Source of the DNA: Oceanobacillus_B kapialis | GTDB lineage: Bacteria; Bacillota; Bacilli; Bacillales; Amphibacillaceae | Direction: 5' to 3' (one strand) | NCBI RefSeq assembly: GCF_042685265.1 | Contig: NZ_JBHUMX010000019.1 | DNA: 64,000 nucleotides | Shown: piece by piece, positions 1 through 8,438 of the stretch | Numbering within the stretch: the first letter of the stretch is position 1 | Layout of the letters: every line of letters begins with the position of its first letter | The notes under the pieces: generated by a model | Told to the model about the DNA's origin: nothing | Seen by the model: the letters and a program-made list of their open reading frames with translations, nothing else | The model's database searches: none | Made by a program: the position numbers and the translations under genes

Positions 1-15
1 TTGACGGCCAACTCT

Positions 16-44
16 ATTATACCGAAAGGAGTTTTTTCTGTTAC
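16..44 (-). promoter_or_regulatory. Probable sigma-A promoter for a gene left of the window
   Basis: On the minus strand there is a perfect TATAAT -10 box (16-21) and a GTAACA -35 box (39-44, 4 of 6 consensus bases) with a 17-base spacer. It points leftwards, away from yajC and past the yajC terminator. It probably starts the next transcription unit, which lies outside the window. Confidence 0.45.
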
Positions 45-100
45 AACTCTACAAGTTGAATTCTCACACAGGCAGAGCCTGTGGTTTTAAAACCAGTAAT

Positions 101-138
101 AAAACGAAGTTAACAGATTTTTGTTAACTTCGTTTTTT
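101..138 (-). terminator. Rho-independent terminator after yajC
   Basis: A 13-bp perfect stem (103-115 with 122-134) closes a six-base loop. An A-run lies on its left and a T-run on its right, so it can act in both directions. For the leftward tgt-yajC operon it is the first terminator after the yajC stop codon. Confidence 0.8.
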
Positions 139-208
139 ATGTATTAAATACATAATGTTCTCAAGCACGCTTCCACCACAGGTGATAGGCCTATGGTGGC
201 TCATAATA

Positions 209-466
209 CTACTGTTTTACTTCACGGATAGCTGATCGGTCATATGTCAGCTTTGTACCGTCACCAGCCTGAATTACAACAGTGCTCTCATCAATTGCAT
301 GAACCACACCATGGAATCCACCAATTGTAATAACGGATTGTCCTTTTTGAAGATCTGATTGCATCTGCCTCACTTGCTTTTGACGTTTTTGTTGAGGACG
401 TATTAGCAAAAAATAGAAGATTACAAACATTAGAATAATCGGTGATAGTGATATAAGCATTTCCAT
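209..466 (-). CDS. yajC: Preprotein translocase accessory subunit YajC
   Basis: YajC is a small single-pass membrane protein that associates with SecDF and SecYEG. The 85-residue product has one N-terminal membrane segment (about residues 4-22) followed at once by the family hallmark RPQQKR (23-28) and a soluble beta-rich domain. The start chosen is the ATG at 466: it sits 8 bases after a strong AAAGGAGG. A TTG seven codons upstream would place that ribosome-binding site inside the gene. It follows tgt closely, the usual Bacillus order, and ends before a terminator. Confidence 0.93.
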   Translation of the reverse strand: MEMLISLSPIILMFVIFYFLLIRPQQKRQKQVRQMQSDLQKGQSVITIGGFHGVVHAIDESTVVIQAGDGTKLTYDRSAIREVKQ

Positions 467-505
467 TTTCGTATTCCCTCCTTTCAAGCTCTATAAAAAA
501 CCTCT

Positions 506-1645
506 TTAGAAGTTCTTTGCATCCGGTTTATTTAGACCATATTGCTCAAAGAATTCTTCCTTAAAGTCACCAAGTCTATCTTCAGCGATTGCTGTTCGGA
601 CTTGCTCCATTAATTTTAACAGAAAATAGAGGTTATGATAAGTAGTAAGCCTAAAACCGAATGTTTCATTACATTTTATTAAATGACGAATGTAAGCTCG
701 GGAATAGTTTTTACATACATGACAATCACAATTTTCATCTATTGGGCCAAAATCTCTCGCATACTTCGCATTACGGACAACTAGTCGCCCATTAGAAGTC
801 ATGCATGTCCCATTTCGAGCAATTCTTGTGGGAAGTACACAATCAAACATGTCAATCCCTCTAAGTGCTCCATCAATTAATGAATCAGGTGAACCTACCC
901 CCATTAGATAACGTGGCTTGTTTGAAGGCATAAGAGGTGTCGTAAATTCTAATACACGATTCATGACATCCTTTGGTTCCCCAACAGATAGACCGCCAAT
1001 TGCATAACCTGGAAAATCTAAAGAAACTAGGTCCTGGGCACTCAATCTACGCAAATCTTCATATTCTCCACCTTGTATGATACCGAAAAGCCCTTGATCG
1101 TGTTTACGTTGGTGTGCTTCCAAGCATCTTTCTGCCCAACGAGAGGTCCGCTCAACTGAGGATTTCATATAGTCATAAGTCGCAGGGTATGGGGGACATT
1201 CATCGAAAGCCATCATAATATCTGAACCTAAGGCGTTTTGAATATCCATCGCTTTTTCAGGTGAGAGAAAGAGTTTATCTCCACTTAGATGGTTTCTAAA
1301 GTGAACACCTTCTTCTTTAATCTCACGCATATCACTTAAACTGAAAACCTGAAACCCGCCTGAATCTGTGAGAATAGCGCCATCCCAGTTCATAAACTTA
1401 TGCAGGCCTCCTGCTTCCCTCACAATATCCTCCCCTGGTCGAAGCCAGAGATGATACGTGTTAGAGAGAATGATATTAGCATTCATCCCTTTAAGCTCCT
1501 CTGGGCTCATCGTTTTCACTGTCGCAAGTGTACCAACTGGCATAAATGTTGGGGTATCAAACGAGCCGTGCGGAGTATGAACTCGTCCCAATCTTGCTCC
1601 TGTTTGTTTACATGTCTTTATTAATTCATATGTTATGGGTGTCAT
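506..1645 (-). CDS. tgt: Queuine/preQ1 tRNA-ribosyltransferase
   Basis: Tgt exchanges guanine at the wobble position of GUN-anticodon tRNAs for preQ1, the committing step of queuosine formation. From the ATG at 1645 the protein has 379 residues, the normal bacterial length. The catalytic TDSGGFQVFS segment lies at 93-102, the GIDMFDCVLPTR nucleophile region is present, and the zinc site is the CDCHVCKNY stretch followed by a His near the C terminus. This start follows an AAGGAAG motif; a longer frame adds 17 unrelated residues without one. It sits between queA, the next enzyme in the pathway, and yajC. Confidence 0.97.
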   Translation of the reverse strand: MTPITYELIKTCKQTGARLGRVHTPHGSFDTPTFMPVGTLATVKTMSPEELKGMNANIILSNTYHLWLRPGEDIVREAGGLHKFMNWDGAILTDSGGFQVFSLSDMREIKEEGVHFRNHLSGDKLFLSPEKAMDIQNALGSDIMMAFDECPPYPATYDYMKSSVERTSRWAERCLEAHQRKHDQGLFGIIQGGEYEDLRRLSAQDLVSLDFPGYAIGGLSVGEPKDVMNRVLEFTTPLMPSNKPRYLMGVGSPDSLIDGALRGIDMFDCVLPTRIARNGTCMTSNGRLVVRNAKYARDFGPIDENCDCHVCKNYSRAYIRHLIKCNETFGFRLTTYHNLYFLLKLMEQVRTAIAEDRLGDFKEEFFEQYGLNKPDAKNF

Positions 1646-1717
1646 CAAATATACTTCCTTTTTTATATAGTAAGCATGGGGATACTTCTCCCACATGCAT
1701 ATAACAGTTCCAATTCA

Positions 1718-2746
1718 TTAGATAATGAACATTGCATCGCCAAAGCTAAAGAAACGGTACCTTTCTCGAACCGCTGCTTCGTAAGCACTTAAAATAGGCT
1801 CTTTTCCTGCCAAAGCACTAACTAGCATAATTAAAGTTGATTTAGGCAGATGAAAGTTAGTTATCAGGCCATCTACTGCACGGAATTGATAAGGAGGATA
1901 AATAAAAATATCTGTCCATCCACTTGTCTCTACAAATATACCATCCTGGTCTCTGGCAATCGTCTCAAGCGTTCTGGTGGAGGTTGTGCCTACAGAGATA
2001 ATCCTTCCACCTTGTTCTTTTACTTGGTTCAACGTGTCAGCCGTTTCTTGTGACATACGATAGAATTCAGCATGCATTTGATGCTCGTCAATGTTTTCTA
2101 CACTAACCGGGCGAAATGTTCCAAGCCCCACGTGTAATGTGATAAAGGTTACTGTGACACCGATTGTTTTCAATTCTTCAAGTAGTTCATTTGTAAAATG
2201 TAATCCTGCTGTTGGCGCCGCAGCTGAACCTTCCTCTTTCGCATAGACGGTTTGGTATCTTTCTTTTTCTGGGAGCTTTTCTTTAATATACGGAGGGAGT
2301 GGCATTTCTCCTAGCTCATCTAACACCTCATAGAAAATTCCATTATAAGAAAACTCCATAATACGTCCACCATGCTCCTTTAAGCCAACACAAGTAGCAC
2401 GAAGCTTCCCATCACCAAAGTTAAGGACAGTTCCTTCCTTTACCTTTTTAGCAGGTTTAACAAGTACTTCCCAGGTATCTCCCTGTTCTTGGTGAAGTAA
2501 TAGAACTTCAATATTAGCACCAGTGCCTTCTTTTACACCATATAGTCTGGCAGGCAAAACACGGGTGTTATTAAGTACCAAGCAATCTCCTGGTTTAAAA
2601 TAATCTTTAATATCTTTAAAGGTTTTATGTGCTATTTCTTTTGTATTTTTGTTTAGTACTAGTAACCGAGAGGATGTGCGATCCTCTAAAGGAGTTTGGG
2701 CAATTAATTCTTCTGGTAAATGAAAATCAAAATCTTCTATATTCAT
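1718..2746 (-). CDS. queA: S-adenosylmethionine:tRNA ribosyltransferase-isomerase QueA
   Basis: QueA moves the ribosyl group of S-adenosylmethionine onto preQ1 in tRNA, making epoxyqueuosine. The 342-residue protein has the standard length and family motifs: FDFHLPEELIAQTP at the N terminus, GDCLVLNNTRVLPARL, AAPTAGLHFT and FITNFHLPKSTLIMLVSA-like sequence near the C terminus (here LITNFHLPKSTL). An AGGAGA lies 6 bases before the ATG. It is immediately upstream of tgt, so the two queuosine steps on tRNA are encoded together. Confidence 0.97.
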   Translation of the reverse strand: MNIEDFDFHLPEELIAQTPLEDRTSSRLLVLNKNTKEIAHKTFKDIKDYFKPGDCLVLNNTRVLPARLYGVKEGTGANIEVLLLHQEQGDTWEVLVKPAKKVKEGTVLNFGDGKLRATCVGLKEHGGRIMEFSYNGIFYEVLDELGEMPLPPYIKEKLPEKERYQTVYAKEEGSAAAPTAGLHFTNELLEELKTIGVTVTFITLHVGLGTFRPVSVENIDEHQMHAEFYRMSQETADTLNQVKEQGGRIISVGTTSTRTLETIARDQDGIFVETSGWTDIFIYPPYQFRAVDGLITNFHLPKSTLIMLVSALAGKEPILSAYEAAVRERYRFFSFGDAMFII

Positions 2747-2761
2747 GATGCATCTCCTAAC

Positions 2762-2959
2762 TTAGCGAAACTTTCCTAGAATGAAGAATATCAAGGAAAG
2801 TATAATACTTATGATAATGGAAGTCATAATGGGAAAGTGAAAGGTAACATTTCCCTTTTTAAAAGAAAGGTCACCAGGTAGTTTCCCAATAAAGGTCCAG
2901 ATAACACCTACAAGAACCAAAACAATCCCTGCAATAATAAGGAGTTTACCTATGTTCAT
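2762..2959 (-). CDS. Small DUF2905-family membrane protein
   Basis: This 65-residue protein has two hydrophobic segments (about 5-25 and 44-61) separated by a short polar loop containing GKLPGDLSFKKGN. That loop and length match the DUF2905 family found next to ruvB in many bacteria. The function is unknown. The start codon overlaps the ruvB stop by 4 bases (ATGA), which indicates translational coupling within the ruvA-ruvB-queA-tgt operon. Confidence 0.85.
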   Translation of the reverse strand: MNIGKLLIIAGIVLVLVGVIWTFIGKLPGDLSFKKGNVTFHFPIMTSIIISIILSLIFFILGKFR

Positions 2960-3957
2960 TCAGCGTCCGGTCCTTTCATTCCAAAATGCTGATAAGCTTT
3001 ATGTGTAACAACACGCCCTCTTGGTGTTCTTTGGATAAATCCGATTTGCAATAAATAAGGTTCGTAAACATCTTCAATCGTTTGGGATTCTTCGCCAATT
3101 GTCGCCGCTATCGTATCCAATCCCACAGGACCTCCTTGGAAGCTCTCGATCATCCCTTTTAATAACTTATGATCAATATGGTCAAGACCCTCATCATCAA
3201 CTTGCAACATTGAAAGCGCCTCAGCCGTCGTCTCTGAACTTATTTCTGTCTCGCCCTTTACTTGGGAGAGATCGCGTATTCGTTTTAACAGACGGTTGGC
3301 AATCCTCGGGGTTCCCCTAGATCTCCTTGCCACTTCTGTTGCAGCTTCTTTTGTGATAGAGGTTTGGAAGATTTCTGCTGTTCGTTCAATAATCGCGCAT
3401 AAATCTTTTGCTTCATAAAATTCCAAACGGCTAAGCACGCCAAATCGGTCTCGAAGTGGTGCAGACAACAATCCCGCTCTTGTAGTGGCACCTACAAGGG
3501 TGAATGGGGGAAGATCGATTCTTACGGATCTGGCACTCGGGCCTGTTCCAATCACAATATCAAGAAAAAAGTCCTCCATTGCCGGGTAGAGTACTTCCTC
3601 TACAGATCGTGGCAACCGGTGTATTTCGTCAATAAATAAAACATCTCCAGGCTCGAGAGAAGAAAGGATTGCTGCTAGGTCACCAGCACGTTCAATTGCT
3701 GGTCCTGAGGTTGAACGAAATTGGACGCCCATTTCGTTTGCAATAATGGCTGCCAATGTAGTTTTCCCCAATCCTGGTGGACCATATAACAGTACATGAT
3801 CTAATGGTTCTTCCCGCATTCTGGCAGCTTGAATAAAAATACTTAGATTTTCTTTCACTTTATGCTGGCCAATATACTGATTCAATGCAGAAGGACGAAG
3901 ACTTAGCTCCATGGAATCCGCTTCTTGATATTCTCCTGTCACCATCCGCTCTTCCAT
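2956..3957 (-). CDS. ruvB: Holliday junction branch-migration ATPase RuvB
   Basis: RuvB is the hexameric AAA+ motor that, with RuvA, drives branch migration of Holliday junctions. The 333 residues show Walker A GPPGLGKT (59-66), Walker B LFIDEIHRL (107-115), a sensor-type TLVGATTRAG, a DRFG stretch with the arginine-finger region, and a C-terminal winged helix ending RTPRGRVVTHKAYQHFG. It is 15 bases downstream of ruvA and overlaps the DUF2905 gene. Confidence 0.98.
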   Translation of the reverse strand: MEERMVTGEYQEADSMELSLRPSALNQYIGQHKVKENLSIFIQAARMREEPLDHVLLYGPPGLGKTTLAAIIANEMGVQFRSTSGPAIERAGDLAAILSSLEPGDVLFIDEIHRLPRSVEEVLYPAMEDFFLDIVIGTGPSARSVRIDLPPFTLVGATTRAGLLSAPLRDRFGVLSRLEFYEAKDLCAIIERTAEIFQTSITKEAATEVARRSRGTPRIANRLLKRIRDLSQVKGETEISSETTAEALSMLQVDDEGLDHIDHKLLKGMIESFQGGPVGLDTIAATIGEESQTIEDVYEPYLLQIGFIQRTPRGRVVTHKAYQHFGMKGPDAE

Positions 3958-3972
3958 TATTCTCCCCCTCTC

Positions 3973-4578
3973 CTACTTTTTCATTAATAGTGATAATGCT
4001 TTTCTAATCAGTTCATCTGTGTTTTTACTTTCTGTGGCCTTTAATTCTGGCATAATCCCTTTTACTTCCCTATCTGTGTATCCAAGTGCCTTTAATGCCT
4101 CCGCTGCTTCCTGAATGCTCTCTGCATCTGCTTGGGTTGCTGTAGGTACTTCTGTATCAACATCAGAAATGGAAAGTACATTAGTCAGTTTCCCTTTAAG
4201 ATCTAAAATAATTTGTCTCGCTGTCTTTTTACCTACACCTGGGAAGCTGGTTAAAAATTTATCATCTTCCCGCTCAATTGCAGCAGCGATCCCAGATACT
4301 TCCACCCCACCGAGGATTCCCAGTGCACCTTTTGGGCCTATTCCAGATACGGAAATTAATTTGGTAAATAAAAACTTTTCGTCTTCATTTTTAAAGCCGT
4401 ATAGCATTTGGGCATCTTCCCGAACATAATGATACGTAAATATTTTTATTTTTTTATGTAAAGACGACTGAAATACAAAAGGATTGGCACAATATAGTTC
4501 GTAGCCAATACCCTGGACGTCCACAATTATAGAATCATCTAAAATATATGTAAGTATTCCTTTAACATAGGCAATCAT
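3973..4578 (-). CDS. ruvA: Holliday junction DNA-binding protein RuvA
   Basis: RuvA forms a tetramer on the four-way junction and loads RuvB. The 201 residues show the three expected domains: an N-terminal OB fold (MIAYVKGIL...YELY), two helix-hairpin-helix units (LISVSGIGPKGALGIL and LTSFPGVGKKTARQIILDLK), and a C-terminal UBA-like domain that contacts RuvB (ALKALGYTDREV). An AAGGAGCAGG precedes the ATG. In B. subtilis bofC lies just upstream; here the neighbour is yebC. Confidence 0.97.
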   Translation of the reverse strand: MIAYVKGILTYILDDSIIVDVQGIGYELYCANPFVFQSSLHKKIKIFTYHYVREDAQMLYGFKNEDEKFLFTKLISVSGIGPKGALGILGGVEVSGIAAAIEREDDKFLTSFPGVGKKTARQIILDLKGKLTNVLSISDVDTEVPTATQADAESIQEAAEALKALGYTDREVKGIMPELKATESKNTDELIRKALSLLMKK

Positions 4579-4721
4579 TCATCCTGCTCCTTTACATTCC
4601 TTTCATTATTTTATCATAACTTCATACAACGTGAAACTTATTGTCCTTTTAGTACCTTTCTTTAAGGGATAGATTTAAAAGGCCAGAACAGATAATTGGC
4701 TAAGAATGTAAGAAGAATTAC

Positions 4722-4788
4722 TAAAAAAGCCGAAAGATTCGACGCTTAAACAGGACGGTTCCTCTGTATCGCGTAGCATAATCTTTCG
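4722..4788 (-). terminator. Terminator after yebC
   Basis: CGAAAGATT (4731-4739) pairs with AATCTTTCG (4780-4788), with a shorter ACGC/GCGT pairing further in. On the minus strand the stem is followed by a run of six T. It separates yebC from the ruvA operon. Confidence 0.7.
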
Positions 4789-4798
4789 ACCTTGCTTG

Positions 4799-5530
4799 TT
4801 AATTTGACTCTTCTAAATTATGGTGAATGTCTTGAACATCTTCGCTTTCTTCCAAGGTTTCGATAAGGGTTAACATTTTCGTTTCATCATTTTCATTCAC
4901 TGCACTGTATGTTTGAGGAATAAGCGTAACCTCAGAGTCAGCAATCTCATAACCACTTTCTGTTAAGTGATCCACCACTGCTTGAAAGCTTTCTGGTTCT
5001 GTAAAAATTTCGTAGGCGCCCTCTTGCGTCGTTATATCTTCTGCTCCACCCTCTAATGCTTCTAAAGTGAGCTCGTCTTCGTCTATTTCTCCATTCTCAT
5101 TTGCAATAATAATGTATCCTTTACGATCAAACATGAAAGAAACACTTCCATTTTCTCCAAGGTTTCCGTCGTTTTTCTTAAAAGCATGGCGAACTTCAGC
5201 AGCAGTACGATTTTTATTATCTGTTAAGACGTTAACGATAACCGCTACTCCTCCTGGACCGTAACCTTCATACGTTATTTCTTCAAAGCTCGCCCCGTCA
5301 AGTGTTCCGGTTGCTTTTTTAATCGCACGATCAATATTATCATTGGGCATGTTATCCGCCTTTGCCTTATCAACTGCTAAGCGTAGAGATGCATTGGTGG
5401 ATATATCTCCACCTCCCTGTTTTGCAGCAGTGTATATATCCTTCGCATGGCGCATAAAAACTTTACCTTTTTTCGCATCCTGTGCATTTTTTCTTCTCTG
5501 TATGTTCTTCCATTTAGAATGACCAGCCAT
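4799..5530 (-). CDS. yebC: YebC/PmpR-family protein
   Basis: This protein belongs to the YebC family, long annotated as transcriptional regulators and more recently linked to translation of difficult sequences such as polyproline. The 243 residues begin with the signature MAGHSKWKNIQRRKNAQDAK and contain AKADNMPNDNIDRAIKKATG, GPGGVAVIV and LTDNKNRTAAEVRHAF. The acidic C terminus is typical. It is a single gene with its own terminator. A structured repeat lies about 60 bases upstream of its start. Confidence 0.95.
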   Translation of the reverse strand: MAGHSKWKNIQRRKNAQDAKKGKVFMRHAKDIYTAAKQGGGDISTNASLRLAVDKAKADNMPNDNIDRAIKKATGTLDGASFEEITYEGYGPGGVAVIVNVLTDNKNRTAAEVRHAFKKNDGNLGENGSVSFMFDRKGYIIIANENGEIDEDELTLEALEGGAEDITTQEGAYEIFTEPESFQAVVDHLTESGYEIADSEVTLIPQTYSAVNENDETKMLTLIETLEESEDVQDIHHNLEESN

Positions 5531-5590
5531 CGGACATTCTCCTCTCTAGAAATTTCCTTTTTTACTATATCAAAAAAAAGGAATTTCATA

Positions 5591-5727
5591 AAGTGAAACT
5601 TTATTTGGCAAGAGGTCCCCCTTCTTCCCCACCAAATGTTAGGTGGCCGAATCGAACCTTTACTGGCAGTAACTTCCCGCATGCTTGAAGTGTGAACCTT
5701 CCTACCAGTTAAGGCGGGATAAAGGCC
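5591..5727. repeat. Structured intergenic repeat, copy A
   Basis: Bases 5591-5670 closely resemble 30436-30516 in the same orientation (80 against 81 bases, about three quarters identical by eye). Shared landmarks are AAGTG.AACTT, an ATTTGG/CCAAAT inverted pair, and ACCTTTACTGGCAGT. In this copy CCTTTACTGG can also pair with CCAGTTAAGG (5705-5714) and CCCGC with GCGGG. It lies between the CoxA-like gene and yebC, 60 bases upstream of the latter. No coding potential was seen. Confidence 0.6.
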
Positions 5728-5747
5728 TATCTAAAGTTGTTTCTTAT

Positions 5748-6260
5748 TTAAGGAGTATTTCCCTCCGGTTTGGCATCCCGGTTTTTCATGTATTCCCAAT
5801 ATGCATTATCTGTAAAAACAATAATTTCTTTTTTTGTGTCTGGTAACAACCTTTTAATTTCCTCTTTTACTTGATCTGGAACATTTTCGCCTGCATATTC
5901 TCTTTGAATCAAACCTACTAATATTTTATCCTCTGTTGATGCAACTTGTGCCGTCACAATATCTTTCCGGTTTTCCAGCTCTTCGGACAGCCATAATGCC
6001 TCTTCATTAGTGTAAGCATCGGAATAGCCTTTTTCAAAATCCGCATCGTTTGCTCCTTCTTGGTGACTTTGCGGATAACCTCCCCGCTCGCCAATTGAAG
6101 GTTCCTGGTTTCTATCTACTCGCTCCTGGTCGGTTTCATAGTGTACATATTCTGTATTCTCTTTGTTTTGTTGATCACTTCCCTGTCCTTGCTCGTTTTG
6201 TGCTGTATTACAGCCAGCGAGTAATAACAAAGAAAATCCTATTACAATACTTGTTTTCAA
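5748..6260 (-). CDS. YhcN/YlaJ-family sporulation lipoprotein (CoxA-like)
   Basis: The 170-residue product has a lipoprotein signal peptide with lipobox LLAGC (Cys17), a polar Gln/Asn/Glu-rich linker, then a conserved domain with ILVGLIQREY and EIKRLLPDTKKEIIVFTDN, typical of the YhcN/YlaJ spore lipoprotein family. B. subtilis carries the spore cortex protein CoxA (YrbB) at this place between safA and yebC, so a cortex role is the likely inference. The start is TTG at 6260, 8 bases after AAAGGAGG; that ribosome-binding site is part of the nadE terminator hairpin. Confidence 0.8.
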   Translation of the reverse strand: MKTSIVIGFSLLLLAGCNTAQNEQGQGSDQQNKENTEYVHYETDQERVDRNQEPSIGERGGYPQSHQEGANDADFEKGYSDAYTNEEALWLSEELENRKDIVTAQVASTEDKILVGLIQREYAGENVPDQVKEEIKRLLPDTKKEIIVFTDNAYWEYMKNRDAKPEGNTP

Positions 6261-6262
6261 TT

Positions 6263-6306
6263 AAAAAACCTCCTTTATCCATAGTTTGGATAAGGGAGGT
6301 TTTTTT
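6263..6306 (-). terminator. nadE terminator overlapping the next gene's ribosome-binding site
   Basis: An 18-bp stem with a single wobble position (6263-6280 with 6289-6306) is followed by T on either strand. It terminates nadE. Its 3' arm contains the GGAGG used by the CoxA-like gene. Confidence 0.8.
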
Positions 6307-6334
6307 ACACAGTTAATTTAAGGGAATTACTTTA

Positions 6335-7078
6335 TTATTTCTCACGATGAAATTGTGGCAGACCATCGCGCTTGTGGGCCGTCTTTTTATGCATGGCTTC
6401 GATAATCTCTTTGTCACGATCAGGAATTTGTTCGCCTTTTAGATAAGCATCAATAGTATCATAGCTTGTTCCCATTTCATCCTCATCTGTTTGGCCTTCC
6501 CAAAGGTCGGCACTCGGTTTTTTCTCGACAACTTGTTCTGGTACGCCAAGATATTTTGCCATTTCTCGAACTTCCTGCTTTGTAAATTCTACAATTGGCA
6601 GAATATCGACACCGCCATCACCGTATTTCGTAAAGTAGCCAGTGTACCATTCAGCTGCATTATCTGTGCCCACTACTAAATAATTATAATTTGTTGCTAG
6701 TGCATACAAGGTACTCATCCGTAAGCGTGCGCGAAGGTTTGCACCAGCCAATTTATCATTTTCTTCAATAAATGCATCACTTTCATTTAGACTACTCTTA
6801 ATTTCCGCGTACATGGTTTTATGTGTGTCTGTTAGGTCCACTGTCATGGTTTGTATTCCACTGCTCTGTGCTACTTGCTTTGCGTCATCTAAGTTTTCGT
6901 CACTTGTGTAAATTGGTAGTAGAACACCTAACGAATTATCCGGAAAAGCTCTATGGATAAGGTGGGATACAACTGCAGAATCCAATCCCCCACTTATTCC
7001 TACAACTAGGCCCTTCACCCCAGCCTGTTTAACTTGTTCACGTAACCATTGTACAATTTGTTCTACCTGTTTTTCCAC
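6335..7078 (-). CDS. nadE: NH3-dependent NAD+ synthetase
   Basis: NadE amidates nicotinic acid adenine dinucleotide to NAD+, the last step of NAD synthesis, using ATP and ammonia. The PP-loop SGGLDS is at 29-34; NLRARLRMSTLYALAT, VVGTDNAAEWYTGYFTKYGDGG and KKPSADLWEGQTDEDEMG are family motifs. There is no glutaminase domain, so it is the ammonia-dependent form. The start chosen is GTG at 7078, 8 bases after AAAAGGAG, giving 247 residues; an in-frame ATG at 7114 has no clear ribosome-binding site. In B. subtilis nadE is not in this cluster. Confidence 0.93.
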   Translation of the reverse strand: MEKQVEQIVQWLREQVKQAGVKGLVVGISGGLDSAVVSHLIHRAFPDNSLGVLLPIYTSDENLDDAKQVAQSSGIQTMTVDLTDTHKTMYAEIKSSLNESDAFIEENDKLAGANLRARLRMSTLYALATNYNYLVVGTDNAAEWYTGYFTKYGDGGVDILPIVEFTKQEVREMAKYLGVPEQVVEKKPSADLWEGQTDEDEMGTSYDTIDAYLKGEQIPDRDKEIIEAMHKKTAHKRDGLPQFHREK

Positions 7079-7230
7079 AACTATCTCTCCTTTTAGCCTT
7101 TGAATATTACTCATTTTACCACTAATATGATATTTTTTAAAAAATAATGAGCTTTGCTTTGGCTGTTTACTTCACTAATACCACCATTCCCACCTATTTT
7201 ATTCCCTTCTCTTTTAGATACAAACGTATA

Positions 7231-7262
7231 AAAAAAGAGACGATGCAGTTCGTCTCTTTTTT
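7231..7262 (-). terminator. Terminator after safA
   Basis: GAGACGA (7237-7243) pairs with TCGTCTC (7250-7256), flanked by six A and six T, so it works in either direction. No gene was found in 7079-7230. Confidence 0.75.
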
Positions 7263-7323
7263 ATCTAAGTTAATAGTTGGTCTGTAGTGTGTAAAAATGA
7301 TTACTCTCAATGAATACAAGCTA

Positions 7324-8229
7324 TTATTCATCATCGGCCAAATCTTTTTTATCTTCCTGTCGATTACTAAAGTTTGGATAAGCTGGTGGTGTCGGAGCAA
7401 AATCCCCCATACCTTCCATTTGCTGAGGGTACATTTGCGGTTGGAATGGCTGCCCCATAGGCATTTGGTGTTGCATAGGGTCAAACATAGAAGGTTGGAC
7501 CATATCATGCATTTTTGGACCTGAGCACCCACAATCATCTTGCATAGGTTGCATATGTCCAGGTGCCATACCATGTGGCCCCATCGGATGCGCAGGCATA
7601 GCATGCCAATCTGCAACCTGCCCCATTACCTTGAACGGAACCGGAGGATAGCACGGATGTACAATGTGACAGCACATTGGGACCATATGTGTTGGTACAG
7701 GCTGTGGTTGCATGTGATATTGCGGCTGCACTTCAGGCTTCATTTGTGGTTGCGGAGTGTGCATCGGGTAAGTTTTCTTTGTTTCTACTTTCGGTTTTTC
7801 TTTTGGCATTTCTTTTTTTACTTCCTTCTTCGGCTGTACATGATGATGCGTCTCTGGGAAATTAATCGTTGTATAATTTTGAAATTCCTGTTCTAATATA
7901 GGCATTTGCATAATAGGTTGTGATGGCATTTGTGGCATCATTGGCATTTCTGGCTTAACCGGCTTCTGGATTTCTTTTTCGTCTTCCTTCATAACTGGCA
8001 TTGGTTTTGGAGAGATGTCTTTGTATGATTCTTTCACCGTTTCTTTCTTTGGCATAGATTGTTGTTTGACTGCTTTAGAGCTGCTCGGAATTTTTATTTT
8101 CATACCAGGCATGATCATATCAGGACTCGACAACTGGCTATTCATTTGTTTTAGTTCTTCGAAATCCACCCCGTATTTCTTAGATAATTCCCAGAGTGTA
8201 TCTCCTTTTTGAACGATGTGTATTTTCAA
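7324..8229 (-). CDS. safA: Spore coat/cortex morphogenetic protein SafA
   Basis: SafA is recruited to the forespore by SpoVID (encoded here at 29155-30306) and organises the inner coat. Residues 2-48 form a LysM domain (IHIVQKGDTLWELSKKYGV ... MIMPGMKIKIP). The rest is low-complexity, rich in Met, Pro, Gln and His, with two short Cys motifs (MCCH and DCGCSG), as in other SafA proteins. At 301 residues it is shorter than the roughly 390 of B. subtilis. The start is TTG at 8229, 11 bases after AAAGGAG. Its position beside a CoxA-like gene and yebC supports the name. Confidence 0.88.
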   Translation of the reverse strand: MKIHIVQKGDTLWELSKKYGVDFEELKQMNSQLSSPDMIMPGMKIKIPSSSKAVKQQSMPKKETVKESYKDISPKPMPVMKEDEKEIQKPVKPEMPMMPQMPSQPIMQMPILEQEFQNYTTINFPETHHHVQPKKEVKKEMPKEKPKVETKKTYPMHTPQPQMKPEVQPQYHMQPQPVPTHMVPMCCHIVHPCYPPVPFKVMGQVADWHAMPAHPMGPHGMAPGHMQPMQDDCGCSGPKMHDMVQPSMFDPMQHQMPMGQPFQPQMYPQQMEGMGDFAPTPPAYPNFSNRQEDKKDLADDE

Positions 8230-8395
8230 AACGAACCGAACTCCTTTCGATATATAACTGGGCTAATTACTCTATATCAACATATGCACGTATGGTAAAA
8301 AAGTTGAAAGATATTTATAAAAGCACTTTTCGAAGTGGGCTATTCTGGTTAGAAACGTATGTGGGGTTAGAAAGATTATTTAGTAAAACATTTTT

Positions 8396-8429
8396 TATAA
8401 AAAAACCGCCTATCTGTATGATAGACGGT
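8396..8429 (-). terminator. Terminator after pheA
   Basis: ACCGCCTATC (8405-8414) pairs with GATAGACGGT (8420-8429) around a five-base loop, and is followed on the minus strand by a T-run. It lies just past the pheA stop. Confidence 0.75.
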
Positions 8430-8438
8430 CTTCTTTCA

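Noticed and set aside
1..90. Open frame on the plus strand ending at 90, as a possible 3' end of a gene
   Set aside because: The residues match no family I know, and the same bases hold a good minus-strand promoter (16-44), which explains them better.
7194..7616. Minus-strand frame of 140 codons inside safA and past its end
   Set aside because: It is a shadow of the Met/Cys/His-rich safA sequence in another frame and crosses the safA terminator.
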